A stretch of DNA of 64,000 nucleotides from Luzula sylvatica (GCA_946800325.1 OX326957.1:56398977-56462976), one strand, 5' to 3'. Shown: positions 47,787-61,237, numbered from the stretch's first letter. Notes: generated by a model not told the origin, from the sequence alone. Program-made: numbers and translations.

Positions 47787-47910
47787 CTTGTTTTGAATCG
47801 AAAAACAAACTTTCTTAGTGTTTGTGAAATTTGGTGAAAAGTTATGTAGTAAAAGATACGATACAAATGATCTAAAAACACGTTATTTGAACTCCTCAAA
47901 GCGTTAAAAT
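47787..47910 (+). repeat. Reference consensus-like monomer (124 bp)
   Basis: This copy matches the commonest base at every position I compared. It has 15 C and 20 G (28% GC) and four CpG sites: in aatcgaaa, gatacgata, acacgtta and aagcgtta. It has short A-tracts (gaaaaac, gaaaag, taaaag, ctaaaaac, ttaaaat), one GATC (atgatcta), and an internal 10 bp near-repeat (gtgaaatttg followed directly by gtgaaaagtt). Because 124 is not a multiple of 3, reading frame shifts at each monomer, so no long ORF can run through the array. It is a useful phase reference for all other coordinates. Confidence 0.95.
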
Positions 47911-49150
47911 CTTGTTTTGAATCGAAAAACAAACTTTCTTAGTGTTTGTGAAATTTGGTGAAAAGTTATGTAGTAAAAGATACGATACAAATGATCTAAA
48001 AACACGTTATTTGAACTCCTGAAAACGTTAAAATCTTGTTTTGAATCGAAAAACAAACTTTCTTAGTGTTTGTGAAATTTGGTGAAAGTTATGTAGTAAA
48101 AGATACGATACAAATAATCTAAAAACACGTTATTTGAACTCCTCAAAGCGTTAAAATCTTGTTTTGAATCGAAAAACAAAATTTCTTAGTGTTTGTAAAA
48201 TTTGGTGAAAAGTTATGTAGTAAAAGATACAATACAAATGATCTTAAAACACATTATTTGAACTCCTCAAAGCGTAAAAATCTTGTTTTGAATCGAAAAA
48301 CAAACTTTCTTAGTGTTTGTGAAATTTGGTGAAAAGTTATGTAGTAAAAGATACGATACAAATGATCTAAAAACACGTTATTTGAACTCCTGAAAACGTT
48401 AAAATCTTGTTTTGAATCGAAAAACAAACTTTCTTAGTGTTTGTGAAATTTGTTGAAAAGTTATGTAGTAAAAGATACGATACAAATAATCTAAAAACAC
48501 GTTATTTGAACTCCTCAAAGCGTTAAAATCTTGTTTTGAATCGAAAAACAAACTTTCTTAGTGTTTGTAAAATTTGGTGAAAAGTTATGTAGTAAAAGAT
48601 ACAATACAAATGATCTTAAAACACATTATTTGAACTCCTCAAAGCGTAAAAATCTTGTTTTGAATCGAAAAACAAACTTTCTTAGTGTTTGTGAAATTTG
48701 GTGAAAAGTTATGTAGTAAAAGATACGATACAAATGATCTAAAAACACGTTATTTGAACTCCTGAAAACGTTAAAATCTTGTTTTGAATCGAAAAACAAA
48801 CTTTCTTAGTGTTTGTGAAATTTGGTGAAAAGTTATGTAGTAAAAGATACGATACAAATAATCTAAAAACACGTTATTTGAACTCCTCAAAGCGTTAAAA
48901 TCTTGTTTTGAATCGAAAAACAAACTTTCTTAGTGTTTGTAAAATTTGGTGAAAAGTTATGTAGTAAAAGATACCATACAAATGATCTTAAAACACATTA
49001 TTTGAACTCCTCAAAGCGTTAAAATCTTGTTTTGAATCGAAAAACAAACTTTCGTAGTGTTTGTAAAATTTGGTGAAAAGTTATGTAGTAAAAGATATGA
49101 TACAAATGATCTAAAAACACGTTATTTGAACTCATGAAAGCGTTAAAATC

Positions 49151-49302
49151 AAAGAAAGTTTGTTTTTCGATTCAAAACAAGATTTTAACGCTTTGAAGAG
49201 TTCAAATAACGTGTTTTTACATCGTTTGTATCGTATATTTTACTACATAACTTTTCACCAAATTTCACAAACACTAAGAAAGATTGTTTTTCGATGCAAA
49301 AC
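49151..49302 (-). repeat. 152 bp inverted unit, copy 7
   Basis: Standard junctions. Has gtttttacatcg instead of gtttttagatcg, shared with the copies at 53593 and 60866. Confidence 0.92.
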
Positions 49303-49522
49303 ATAGAGTTTGTGAAATTTGGTAAAAAGTTATGTAGTAAAGGATACGATACAAATGATCTAAAAACACGTTATTTGAACTCCTCAAAGCGTTAAAATCT
49401 TGTTTTGAATCTGAAAACAAACTTTCTTAGTGTTTGTGAAATTTGGTGAAAAGTTATGTAGTAAAAGGTACGATACAAATGATCTAAAAACACGTTATTT
49501 GAACTCCTCAAAGCATTAAAAT

Positions 49523-49624
49523 CTTGTTTTAGAGTTTGTGAAATTTGGTGAAAAGTTATGTAGTAAAGGATACGATACAAATGATATAAAAACACATTAT
49601 TTGAACTCCTCAAAGCGTTAAATT
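49523..49624 (+). repeat. 102 bp truncated monomer, copy 9
   Basis: Standard deletion, preceded by gcattaaaat (not gcgtta), with gttaaattcttg at the end. Confidence 0.92.
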
Positions 49625-52600
49625 CTTGTTTTGAATCTAAAAACAAACTTTCATAGAGTTTGTGAAATTTGGTGAAAAGTTATGTAGTAAAAGGTACGAT
49701 ACAAATGATCCAAAAACACGTTATTTGAACTCCTCAAAGCGTTCAAATCTTGTTTTGAATCGAAAAACAAACTTTATTAGTGTTTGTGAAATTTGGTGAA
49801 AAGTTATGTAGTAAAAGATACGATACAAATGATCTAAAAACACGTTTTTTGAACTCCTGAAAACGTTAAAATCTTGTTTTGAATCTAAAAAAAAACTTTC
49901 TTAGTGTTTGTGAAATTTGGTGAAAAGTTATGTAGTAAAAGATATGATACAAATGATCTAAAAACACGTTATTTGAACTCCTCAAAGCGTTAAAATCTTG
50001 TTTTGAATCGAAAAACAAACTTTCTTTGTGTTTGTAAAATTTGGTGAAAAGTTATGTAGTAAAAGATACGATACAAATGATCTAAAAACACATTATTTGA
50101 ACTCCTCAAAGCGTTAAAATCTAGTTTTGAATCGAAAAACAAACTTTCTTAGTGTTTGTAAAATTTGGTGAAAAGTTATGTAGTAAAAGATACGATACAA
50201 ATGATCTTAAAACACATTATTTGAACTCCTCAAAGCGTTAAAATCTTGTTTTGAATCGAAAAACTAACTTTCGTAGTGTTTGTAAAATTTGGTGAAAAGT
50301 TATGTAGTAAAAGATACGATAGAAATGATCTAAAAACACGTTATTTGAACTCATGAAAGCGTTAAAATCATGTTTTGAATCGAAAAACAATCTTTCTTAG
50401 TGTTTGTGAAATTTGGTGAAAAGTTATGTAGTAAAAGATACGATACAAATGATCTAAAAACACGTTATTTGAACTCCTCAAAGCGTTAAAATCTTGTTTT
50501 GAATCGAAAAACAAACTTTCTTAGTGTTTGTGAAATTTGGTGAAAAGTTATGTAGTAAAAGATACGATACAAATGATCTAAAAACACGTTATTTGAACTC
50601 CTGAAAACGTTAAAATCTTGTTTTGAATCGAAAAACAAACTTTCTTAGTGTTTGTGAAATTTGGTGAAAAGTTATGTAGTAAAAGATACGATACAAATAA
50701 TCTAAAAACACGTTATTTGAACTCCTCAAAGCGTTAAAATCTTGTTTTGAATCGAAAAACAAACTTTCTTAGTGTTTGTAAAATTTGGTGAAAAGTTATG
50801 TAGTAAAAGATACAATACAAATGATCTTAAAACACATTATTTGAACTCCTCAAAGCGTAAAAATCTTGTTTTGAATCGAAAAACAAACTTTCTTAGTGTT
50901 TGTGAAATTTGGTGAAAAGTTATGTAGTAAAAGATACGATAGAAATGATCTAAAAACACGTTATTTGAACTCATGAAAGCGTTAAAATCATGTTTTGAAT
51001 CGAAAAACAATCTTTCTTAGTGTTTGTGAAATTTGGTGAAAAGTTATGTAGTAAAAGATACGATACAAATGATCTAAAAACACGTTATTTGAACTCCTCA
51101 AAGCGTTAAAATCTTGTTTTGAATCGAAAAACAAACTTTCTTAGTGTTTGTGAAATTTGGTGAAAAGTTATGTAGTAAAAGATACGATACAAAAGATCTA
51201 AAAACACGTTATTTGAACTCCTGAAAACGTTAAAATCTTGTTTTGAATCGAAAAACAAACTTTCTTTGTGTTTGTAAAATTTGGTGAAAAGTTATGTAGT
51301 AAAAGATACGCTACAAATGATCTAAAAACACATTATTTGAACTCCTCAAAGCGTTAAAATCTAGTTTTGAATCGAAAAACAATCTTTCTTAGTGTTTGTA
51401 AAATTTGGTGAAAAGTTATGTAGTAAAAGATACGATACAAATGATCTTAAAACACATTATTTGAACTCCTCAAAGCGTTAAAATCTTGTTTTGAATCGAA
51501 AAACTAACTTTCGTAGTGTTTGTAAAATTTGGTGAAAAGTTATGTAGTAAAAGATACGATAGAAATGATCTAAAAACAAGTTATTTGAACTCATGAAAGC
51601 GTTAAAATCATGTTTTGAATCGAAAAACAATCTTTTTTAGTGTTTGTGAAATTTGGTGAAAAGTTATGTAGTAAAAGATACGATACAAATGATCTAAAAA
51701 CACGTTATTTGAACTCCTCAAAGCGTTAAAATCTTGTTTTGAATCGAAAAACAAACTTTCTTAGTGTTTGTGAAATTTGGTGAAAAGTTATGTAGTAAAA
51801 GATACGATACAAATGAACTAAAAACACGTTATTTGAACTCCTGAAAACGTTAAAATCTTGTTTTGAATCGAAAAACAAACTTTCTTAGTGTTTGTGAAAT
51901 TTGGTGAAAAGTTATGTAGTAAAAGATACGATACAAATAATATAAAAACACGTTATTTGACCTCCTCAAAGCGTTAAAATCTTGTTTTGAATCGAAAAAC
52001 AAACTTTCTTAGTGTTTGTAAAATTTGGTGAAAAGTTATGTAGTAAAAGATACAATACAAATGATCTTAAAACACATTATTTGAACTCCTCAAAGCGTAA
52101 AAATCTTGTTTTGAATCGAAAAACAAACTTTCTTAGTGTTTGTGAAATTTGGTGAAAAGTTATGTAGTAAAAGATATGATACAAATGATCTAAAAACACG
52201 TTATTTGAACTCCTGAAAACGTTAAAATCTTGTTTTGAATCGAAAAACAAACTTTCTTAGTGTTTGTGAAATTTGGTGAAAAGTTATGTAGTAAAAGATA
52301 CGATACAAATGATCTAAAAACACGTTATTTGAACTCCTCAAAGCGTTAAAATCTTGTTTTGAATCGAAAAACAAACTTTCTTAGTGTTTGTGAAATTTGG
52401 TGAAAAGTTATGTAGTAAAAGATACGATACAAATGATCTAAAAACACGTTATTTGAACTCCTGAAAACGTTAAAATCTTGTTTTGAATCGAAAAACAAAC
52501 TTTCTTAGTGTTTGTGAAATTTGGTGAAAGTTATGTAGTAAAAGATACGATACAAATAATCTAAAAACACGTTATTTGAACTCCTCAAAGCGTTAAAATC

Positions 52601-53592
52601 TTGTTTTGAATCGAAAAACAAAATTTCTTAGTGTTTGTAAAATTTGGTGAAAAGTTATGTAGTAAAAGATACAATACAAATGATCTTAAAACACATTATT
52701 TGAACTCCTCAAAGCGTAAAAATCTTGTTTTGAATCGAAAAACAAACTTTCTTAGTGTTTGTGAAATTTGGTGAAAAGTTATGTAGTAAAAGATACGATA
52801 CAAATGATCTAAAAACACGTTATTTGAACTCCTGAAAACGTTAAAATCTTGTTTTGAATCGAAAAACAAACTTTCTTAGTGTTTGTGAAATTTGTTGAAA
52901 AGTTATGTAGTAAAAGATACGATACAAATAATCTAAAAACACGTTATTTGAACTCCTCAAAGCGTTAAAATCTTGTTTTGAATCGAAAAACAAACTTTCT
53001 TAGCGTTTGTAAAATTTGGTGAAAAGTTATGTAGTAAAAGATACAATACAAATGATCTTAAAACACATTATTTGAACTCCTCAAAGCGTAAAAATCTTGT
53101 TTTGAATCGAAAAACAAACTTTCTTAGTGTTTGTGAAATTTGGTGAAAAGTTATGTAGTAAAAGATACGATACAAATGATCTAAAAACACGTTATTTGAA
53201 CTCCTGAAAACGTTAAAATCTTGTTTTGAATCGAAAAACAAACTTTCTTAGTGTTTGTGAAATTTGGTGAAAAGTTATGTAGTAAAAGATACGATACAAA
53301 TAATCTAAAAACACGTTATTTGAACTCCTCAAAGCGTTAAAATCTTGTTTTGAATCGAAAAACAAACTTTCTTAGTGTTTGTAAAATTTGGTGAAAAGTT
53401 ATGTGGTAAAAGATACCATACAAATGATCTTAAAACACATTATTTGAACTCCTCAAAGCGTTAAAATCTTGTTTTGAATCGAAAAACAAACTTTCGTAGT
53501 GTTTGTAAAATTTGGTGAAAAGTTATGTAGTAAAAGATATGATACAAATGATCTAAAAACACGTTATTTGAACTCATGAAAGCGTTAAAATC

Positions 53593-53744
53593 AAAGAAAG
53601 TTTGTTTTTCGATTCAAAACAAGATTTTAACGCTTTGAAGAGTTCAAATAACGTGTTTTTACATCGTTTGTATCGTATATTTTACTACATAACTTTTCAC
53701 CAAATTTCACAAACACTAAGAAAGATTGTTTTTCGATGCAAAAC
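53593..53744 (-). repeat. 152 bp inverted unit, copy 8
   Basis: Standard junctions with gtttttacatcg. Entered from a monomer with gttatgtggtaaaag (near 53403), private to this position. Confidence 0.92.
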
Positions 53745-53964
53745 ATAGAGTTTGTGAAATTTGGTAAAAAGTTATGTAGTAAAGGATACGATACAAATGA
53801 TCTAAAAACACGTTATTTGAACTCCTCAAAGCGTTAAAATCTTGTTTTGAATCTGAAAACAAACTTTCTTAGTGTTTGTGAAATTTGGTGAAAAGTTATG
53901 TAGTAAAAGGTACGATACAAATGATCTAAAAACACGTTATTTGAACTCCTCAAAGCATTAAAAT

Positions 53965-54066
53965 CTTGTTTTAGAGTTTGTGAAATTTGGTGAAAAGTTA
54001 TGTAGTAAAGGATACGATACAAATGATATAAAAACACATTATTTGAACTCCTCAAAGCGTTAAATT
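53965..54066 (+). repeat. 102 bp truncated monomer, copy 10
   Basis: Same as the copy at 49523, including gcattaaaat before it, 4442 bp downstream. Confidence 0.92.
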
Positions 54067-56423
54067 CTTGTTTTGAATCTAAAAACAAACTTTCATAGAG
54101 TTTGTGAAATTTGGTGAAAAGTTATGTAGTAAAAGGTACGATACAAATGATCCAAAAACACGTTATTTGAACTCCTCAAAGCGTTCAAATCTTGTTTTGA
54201 ATCGAAAAACAAACTTTCTTAGTGTTTGTGAAATTTGGTGAAAAGTTATGTAGTAAAAGATACGATACAAATGATCTAAAAACACGTTTTTTGAACTCCT
54301 GAAAACGTTAAAATCTTGTTTTGAATCTAAAAAAAAACTTTCTTAGTGTTTGTGAAATTTGGTGAAAAGTTATGTAGTAAAAGATATGATACAAATGATC
54401 TAAAAACACGTTATTTGAACTCCTCAAAGCGTTAAAATCTTGTTTTGAATCGAAAAACAAACTTTCTTTGTGTTTGTAAAATTTGGTGAAAAGTTATGTA
54501 GTAAAAGATACGATACAAATGATCTAAAAACACATTATTTGAACTCCTCAAAGCGTTAAAATCTAGTTTTGAATCGAAAAACAAACTTTCTTAGTGTTTG
54601 TAAAATTTGGTGAAAAGTTATGTAGTAAAAGATACGATACAAATGATCTTAAAACACATTATTTGAACTCCTCAAAGCGTTAAAATCTTGTTTTGAATCG
54701 AAAAACTAACTTTCGTAGTGTTTGTAAAATTTGGTGAAAAGTTATGTAGTAAAAGATACGATAGAAATGATCTAAAAACACGTTATTTGAACTCATGAAA
54801 GCGTTAAAATCATGTTTTGAATCGAAAAACAATCTTTCTTAGTGTTTGTGAAATTTGGTGAAAAGTTATGTAGTAAAAGATACGATACAAATGATCTAAA
54901 AACACGTTATTTGAACTCCTCAAAGCGTTAAAATCTTGTTTTGAATCGAAAAACAAACTTTCTTAGTGTTTGTGAAATTTGGTGAAAAGTTATGTAGTAA
55001 AAGATACGATACAAATGATCTAAAAACACGTTATTTGAACTCCTGAAAACGTTAAAATCTTGTTTTGAATCGAAAAACAAACTTTCTTAGTGTTTGTGAA
55101 ATTTGGTGAAAAGTTATGTAGTAAAAGATACGATACAAATAATCTAAAAACACGTTATTTGAACTCCTCAAAGCGTTAAAATCTTGTTTTGAATCGAAAA
55201 ACAAACTTTCTTAGTGTTTGTAAAATTTGGTGAAAAGTTATGTAGTAAAAGATACAATACAAATGATCTTAAAACACATTATTTGAACTCCTCAAAGCGT
55301 AAAAATCTTGTTTTGAATCGAAAAACAAACTTTCTTAGTGTTTGTGAAATTTGGTGAAAAGTTATGTAGTAAAAGATACGATAGAAATGATCTAAAAACA
55401 CGTTATTTGAACTCATGAAAGCGTTAAAATCATGTTTTGAATCGAAAAACAATCTTTCTTAGTGTTTGTGAAATTTGGTGAAAAGTTATGTAGTAAAAGA
55501 TACGATACAAATGATCTAAAAACACGTTATTTGAACTCCTCAAAGCGTTAAAATCTTGTTTTGAATCGAAAAACAAACTTTCTTAGTGTTTGTGAAATTT
55601 GGTGAAAAGTTATGTAGTAAAAGATACGATACAAAAGATCTAAAAACACGTTATTTGAACTCCTGAAAACGTTAAAATCTTGTTTTGAATCGAAAAACAA
55701 ACTTTCTTAGTGTTTGTGAAATTTGGTGAAAAGTTATGTAGTAAAAGATACGATACAAATAATCTAAAAACACGTTATTTGAACTCCTCAAAGCGTTAAA
55801 ATCTTGTTTTGAATCGAAAAACAAACTTTCTTAGTGTTTGTAAAATTTGGTGAAAAGTTATGTAGTAAAAGATACAATACAAATGATCTTAAAACACATT
55901 ATTTGAACTCCTCAAAGCGTAAAAATCTTGTTTTGAATCGAAAAACAAACTTTCTTAGTGTTTGTGAAATTTGGTGAAAAGTTATGTAGTAAAAGATATG
56001 ATACAAATGATCTAAAAACACGTGATTTGAACTCCTGAAAACATTAAAATCTTGTTTTGAATCGAAAAACAAACTTTCTTAGTGTTTGTGAAATTTGGTG
56101 AAAAGTTATGTAGTAAAAGATACGATACAAATAATCTAAAAACACGTTATTTGAACTCCTCAAAGCGTTAAAATCTTGTTTTGAATCGAAAAACAAACTT
56201 TCTTAGTGTTTGTAAAATTTGGTGAAAAGTTATGTAGTAAAAGATACCATACAAATGATCTTAAAACACATTATTTGAACTCCTCAAAGCGTTAAAATCT
56301 TGTTTTGAATCGAAAAACAAACTTTCGTAGTGTTTGTAAAATTTGGTGAAAAGTTATGTAGTAAAAGATATGATACAAATGATCTAAAAACACGTTATTT
56401 GAACTCATGAAAGCGTTAAAATC

Positions 56424-56575
56424 AAAGAAAGTTTGTTTTTCGATTCAAAACAAGATTTTAACGCTTTGAAGAGTTCAAATAACGTGTTTTTAGATCGTTT
56501 GTATCTTATATTTTACTACATAACTTTTCACCAAATTTCACAAACACTAAGAAAGATTGTTTTTCGATGCAAAAC
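56424..56575 (-). repeat. 152 bp inverted unit, copy 9
   Basis: Standard junctions with gtttttagatcg and the private change tgtatcttatatttt. Confidence 0.92.
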
Positions 56576-56795
56576 ATAGAGTTTGTGAAATTTGGTAAAA
56601 AGTTATGTAGTAAAGGATACGATACAAATGATCTAAAAACACGTTATTTGAACTCCTCAAAGCGTTAAAATCTTGTTTTGAATCTGAAAACAAACTTTCT
56701 TAGTGTTTGTGAAATTTGGTGAAAAGTTATGTAGTAAAAGGTACGATACAAATGATCTAAAAACACGTTATTTGAACTCCTCAAAGCGTTAAAAT

Positions 56796-56897
56796 CTTGT
56801 TTTAGAGTTTGTGAAATTTGGTGAAAAGTTATGTAGTAAAGGATACGATACAAATGATATAAAAACACATTATTTGAACTCCTCAAAGCGTTAAATT
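56796..56897 (+). repeat. 102 bp truncated monomer, copy 11
   Basis: Standard deletion, preceded by gcgttaaaat rather than gcatta, which separates it from the copies at 49523, 53965 and 61238. Confidence 0.92.
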
Positions 56898-59800
56898 CTT
56901 GTTTTGAATCTAAAAACAAACTTTCATAGAGTTTGTGAAATTTGGTGAAAAGTTATGTAGTAAAAGGTACGATACAAATGATCCAAAAACACGTTATTTG
57001 AACTCCTCAAAGCGTTCAAATCTTGTTTTGAATCGAAAAACAAACTTTCTTAGTGTTTGTGAAATTTGGTGAAAAGTTATGTAGTAAAAGATACGATACA
57101 AATGATCTAAAAACACGTTTTTTGAACTCCTGAAAACGTTAAAATCTTGTTTTGAATCTAAAAAAAAACTTTCTAAGTGTTTGTGAAATTTGGTGAAAAG
57201 TTATGTAGTAAAAGATACGATACAAATGATCTAAAAACACGTTATTTGAACTCCTCAAAGCGTTAAAATCTTGTTTTGAATCGAAAAACAAACTTTCTTT
57301 GTGTTTGTAAAATTTGGTGAAAAGTTATGTAGTAAAAGATACGATACAAATGATCTAAAAACACATTATTTGAACTCCTCACAGCGTTAAAATCTAGTTT
57401 TGAATCGAAAAACAAACTTTCTTAGTGTTTGTAAAATTTGGTGAAAAGTTATGTAGTAAAAGATACGATACAAATGATCTTAAAACACATTATTTGAACT
57501 CCTCAAAGCGTTAAAATCTTGTTTTGAATCGAAAAACTAACTTTCGTAGTGTTTGTAAAATTTGGTGAAAAGTTATGTAGTAAAAGATACGATAGAAATG
57601 ATCTAAAAACACGTTATTTGAACTCATGAAAGCGTTAAAATCATGTTTTGAATCGAAAAACAATCTTTCTTAGTGTTTGTGAAATTTGGTGAAAAGTTAT
57701 GTAGTAAAAGATACGATACAAATGATCTAAAAACACGTTATTTGAACTCCTCAAAGCGTTAAAATCTTGTTTTGAATCGAAAAACAAACTTTCTTAGTGT
57801 TTGTGAAATTTGGTGAAAAGTTATGTAGTAAAAGATACGATACAAATGATCTAAAAACACGTTATTTGAACTCCTGAAAACGTTAAAATCTTGTTTTGAA
57901 TCGAAAAACAAACTTTCTTAGTGTTTGTGAAATTTGGTGAAAAGTTATGTAGTAAAAGATACGATACAAATAATCTAAAAACACGTTATTTGAACTCCTC
58001 AAAGCGTTAAAATCTTGTTTTGAATCGAAAAACAAACTTTCTTAGTGTTTGTAAAATTTGGTGAAAAGTTATGTAGTAAAAGATACAATACAAATGATCT
58101 TAAAACACATTATTTGAACTCCTCAAAGCGTAAAAATCTTGTTTTGAATCGAAAAACAAACTTTCTTAGTGTTTGTGAAATTTGGTGAAAAGTTATGTAG
58201 TAAAAGATACGATAGAAATGATCTAAAAACACGTTATTTGAACTCATGAAAGCGTTAAAATCATGTTTTGAATCGAAAAACAATCTTTCTTAGTGTTTGT
58301 GAAATTTGGTGAAAAGTTATGTAGTAAAAGATACGATACAAATGATCTAAAAACACGTTATTTGAACTCCTCAAAGCGTTAAAATCTTGTTTTGAATCGA
58401 AAAACAAACTTTCTTAGTGTTTGTGAAATTTGGTGAAAAGTTATGTAGTAAAAGATACGATACAAAAGATCTAAAAACACGTTATTTGAACTCCTGAAAA
58501 CGTTAAAATCTTGTTTTGAATCGAAAAACAAACTTTCTTTGTGTTTGTAAAATTTGGTGAAAAGTTATGTAGTAAAAGATACGATACAAATGATCTAAAA
58601 ACACATTATTTGAACTCCTCAAAGCGTTAAAATCTAGTTTTGAATCGAAAAACAAACTTTCTTAGTGTTTGTAAAATTTGGTGAAAAGTTATGTAGTAAA
58701 AGATACGATACAAATGATCTTAAAACACATTATTTGAACTCCTCAAAGCGTTAAAATCTTGTTTTGAATCGAAAAACTAACTTTCGTAGTGTTTGTAAAA
58801 TTTGGTGAAAAGTTATGTAGTAAAAGATACGATAGAAATGATCTAAAAACACGTTATTTGAACTCATGAAAGCGTTAAAATCATGTTTTGAATCGAAAAA
58901 CAATCTTTTTTAGTGTTTGTGAAATTTGGTGAAAAGTTATGTAGTAAAAGATACGATACAAATGATCTAAAAACACGTTATTTGAACTCCTCAAAGCGTT
59001 AAAATCTTGTTTTGAATCGAAAAACAAACTTTCTTAGTGTTTGTGAAATTTGGTGAAAAGTTATGTAGTAAAAGATACGATACAAATGAACTAAAAACAC
59101 GTTATTTGAACTCCTGAAAACGTTAAAATCTTGTTTTGAATCGAAAAACAAACTTTCTTAGTGTTTGTGAAATTTGGTGAAAAGTTATGTAGTAAAAGAT
59201 ACGATACAAATAATCTAAAAACACGTTATTTGAACTCCTCAAAGCGTTAAAATCTTGTTTTGAATCGAAAAACAAACTTTCTTAGTGTTTGTAAAATTTG
59301 GTGAAAAGTTATGTAGTAAAAGATACAATACAAATGATCTTAAAACACATTATTTGAACTCCTCAAAGCGTAAAAATCTTGTTTTGAATCGAAAAACAAA
59401 CTTTCTTAGTGTTTGTGAAATTTGGTGAAAAGTTATGTAGTAAAAGATATGATACAAATGATCTAAAAACACGTTATTTGAACTCCTGAAAACGTTAAAA
59501 TCTTGTTTTGAATCGAAAAACAAACTTTCTTAGTGTTTGTGAAATTTGGTGAAAAGTTATGTAGTAAAAGATACGATACAAATGATCTAAAAACACGTTA
59601 TTTGAACTCCTCAAAGCGTTAAAATCTTGTTTTGAATCGAAAAACAAACTTTCTTAGTGTTTGTGAAATTTGGTGAAAAGTTATGTAGTAAAAGATACGA
59701 TACAAATGATCTAAAAACACGTTATTTGAACTCCTGAAAACGTTAAAATCTTGTTTTGAATCGAAAAACAAACTTTCTTAGTGTTTGTGAAATTTGGTGA

Positions 59801-60865
59801 AAGTTATGTAGTAAAAGATACGATACAAATAATCTAAAAACACGTTATTTGAACTCCTCAAAGCGTTAAAATCTTGTTTTGAATCGAAAAACAAAATTTC
59901 TTAGTGTTTGTAAAATTTGGTGAAAAGTTATGTAGTAAAATATACAATACAAATGATCTTAAAACACATTATTTGAACTCCTCAAAGCGTAAAAATCTTG
60001 TTTTGAATCGAAAAACAAACTTTCTTAGTGTTTGTGAAATTTGGTGAAAAGTTATGTAGTAAAAGATACGATACAAATGATCTAAAAACACGTTATTTGA
60101 ACTCCTGAAAACGTTAAAATCTTGTTTTGAATCGAAAAACAAACTTTCTTAGTGTTTGTGAAATTTGTTGAAAAGTTATGTAGTAAAAGATACGATACAA
60201 ATAATCTAAAAACACGTTATTTGAACTCCTCAAAGCGTTAAAATCTTGTTTTGAATCGAAAAACAAACTTTCTTAGTGTTTGTAAAATTTGGTGAAAAGT
60301 TATGTAGTAAAAGATACAATACAAATGATCTTAAAACACATTATTTGAACTCCTCAAAGCGTAAAAATCTTGTTTTGAATCGAAAAACAAACTTTCTTAG
60401 TGTTTGTGAAATTTGGTGAAAAGTTATGTAGTAAAAGATACGATACAAATGATCTAAAAACACGTTATTTGAACTCCTGAAAACGTTAAAATCTTGTTTT
60501 GAATCGAAAAACAAACTTTCTTAGTGTTTGTGAAATTTGGTGAAAAGTTATGTAGTAAAAGATACGATACAAATAATCTAAAAACACGTTATTTGAACTC
60601 CTCAAAGCGTTAAAATCTTGTTTTGAATCGAAAAACAAACTTTCTTAGTTTTTGTAAAATTTGGTGAAAAGTTATGTAGTAAAAGATACCATACAAATGA
60701 TCTTAAAACACATTATTTGAACTCCTCAAAGCGTTAAAATCTTGTTTTGAATCGAAAAACAAACTTTCGTAGTGTTTGTAAAATTTGGTGAAAAGTTATG
60801 TAGTAAAAGATATGATACAAATGATCTAAAAACACGTTATTTGAACTCATGAAAGCGTTAAAATC

Positions 60866-61017
60866 AAAGAAAGTTTGTTTTTCGATTCAAAACAAGATTT
60901 TAACGCTTTGAAGAGTTCAAATAACGTGTTTTTACATCGTTTGTATCGTATATTTTACTACATAACTTTTCACCAAATTTCACAAACACTAAGAAAGATT
61001 GTTTTTCGATGCAAAAC
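60866..61017 (-). repeat. 152 bp inverted unit, copy 10
   Basis: Standard junctions with gtttttacatcg, matching the copy at 53593 exactly 7273 bp upstream. Confidence 0.92.
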
Positions 61018-61237
61018 ATAGAGTTTGTGAAATTTGGTAAAAAGTTATGTAGTAAAGGATACGATACAAATGATCTAAAAACACGTTATTTGAACTCCTC
61101 AAAGCGTTAAAATCTTGTTTTGAATCTGAAAACAAACTTTCTTAGTGTTTGTGAAATTTGGTGAAAAGTTATGTAGTAAAAGGTACGATACAAATGATCT
61201 AAAAACACGTTATTTGAACTCCTCAAAGCATTAAAAT

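Larger units (their letters stand above)
45949..49150. repeat. HOR cassette of 3202 bp (first, irregular)
   Basis: 3202 is 371 bp longer than the short cassette (three monomers minus 1 bp). It shares with the long cassettes ctttttagtg (near 47190), aaatgaactaaaa (near 47373), the 1 bp deletion ggtgaaagttatg (48081) and gaaatttgttgaaaag (near 48450). It therefore looks like a long cassette lacking about ten monomers. Confidence 0.85.
49151..53592. repeat. Long HOR cassette L1 (4442 bp)
   Basis: A mosaic. Its left half has acatcg and gcattaaaatc like S1 (offset 4442), which L2 lacks. Its right half, after aaaagatc at 51191, has the ctttctttgtg monomers, aaatgaactaaaa, ggtgaaagttatg (52523) and gaaatttgttg like L2 (offset 7273). 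Private changes: gatacgctac near 51309, aaaaacaagttatt near 51577, tgacctcctc near 51960, cttagcgtttg near 53000. Confidence 0.88.
53593..56423. repeat. Short HOR cassette S1 (2831 bp)
   Basis: 2831 is 22 monomers plus 103 bp (inverted unit +125, truncated monomer -22). Order: inverted unit, 102 bp monomer, cassette variants, gatacgatag twice, aaaagatc (55633), one trimer, gaaaacattaaaatc (56041), approach run. It repeats as S2 at an offset of 7273. Private change: cacgtgatttg near 56023. Confidence 0.9.
56424..60865. repeat. Long HOR cassette L2 (4442 bp)
   Basis: Exceeds the short cassette by 1611 bp (13 monomers minus the 1 bp deletion at 59796). The extra block starts after aaaagatc (58464) with ctttctttgtg, re-enters the cassette variants, then aaatgaactaaaa and gaaatttgttgaaaag. 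So a long cassette is a short one with an internal partial duplication. Private changes: ctttctaagtg near 57173, ctcacagcgtta near 57380, gtaaaatatacaatac near 59940. Confidence 0.9.

Noticed and set aside
47787..47910. CENP-B box in the monomer (reverse strand tttcgattcaaaacaag).
   Set aside because: It fits the left half of the mammalian box (TTCG, then A) but has ACAA where CGGG is required. A half match in AT-rich DNA is likely chance.
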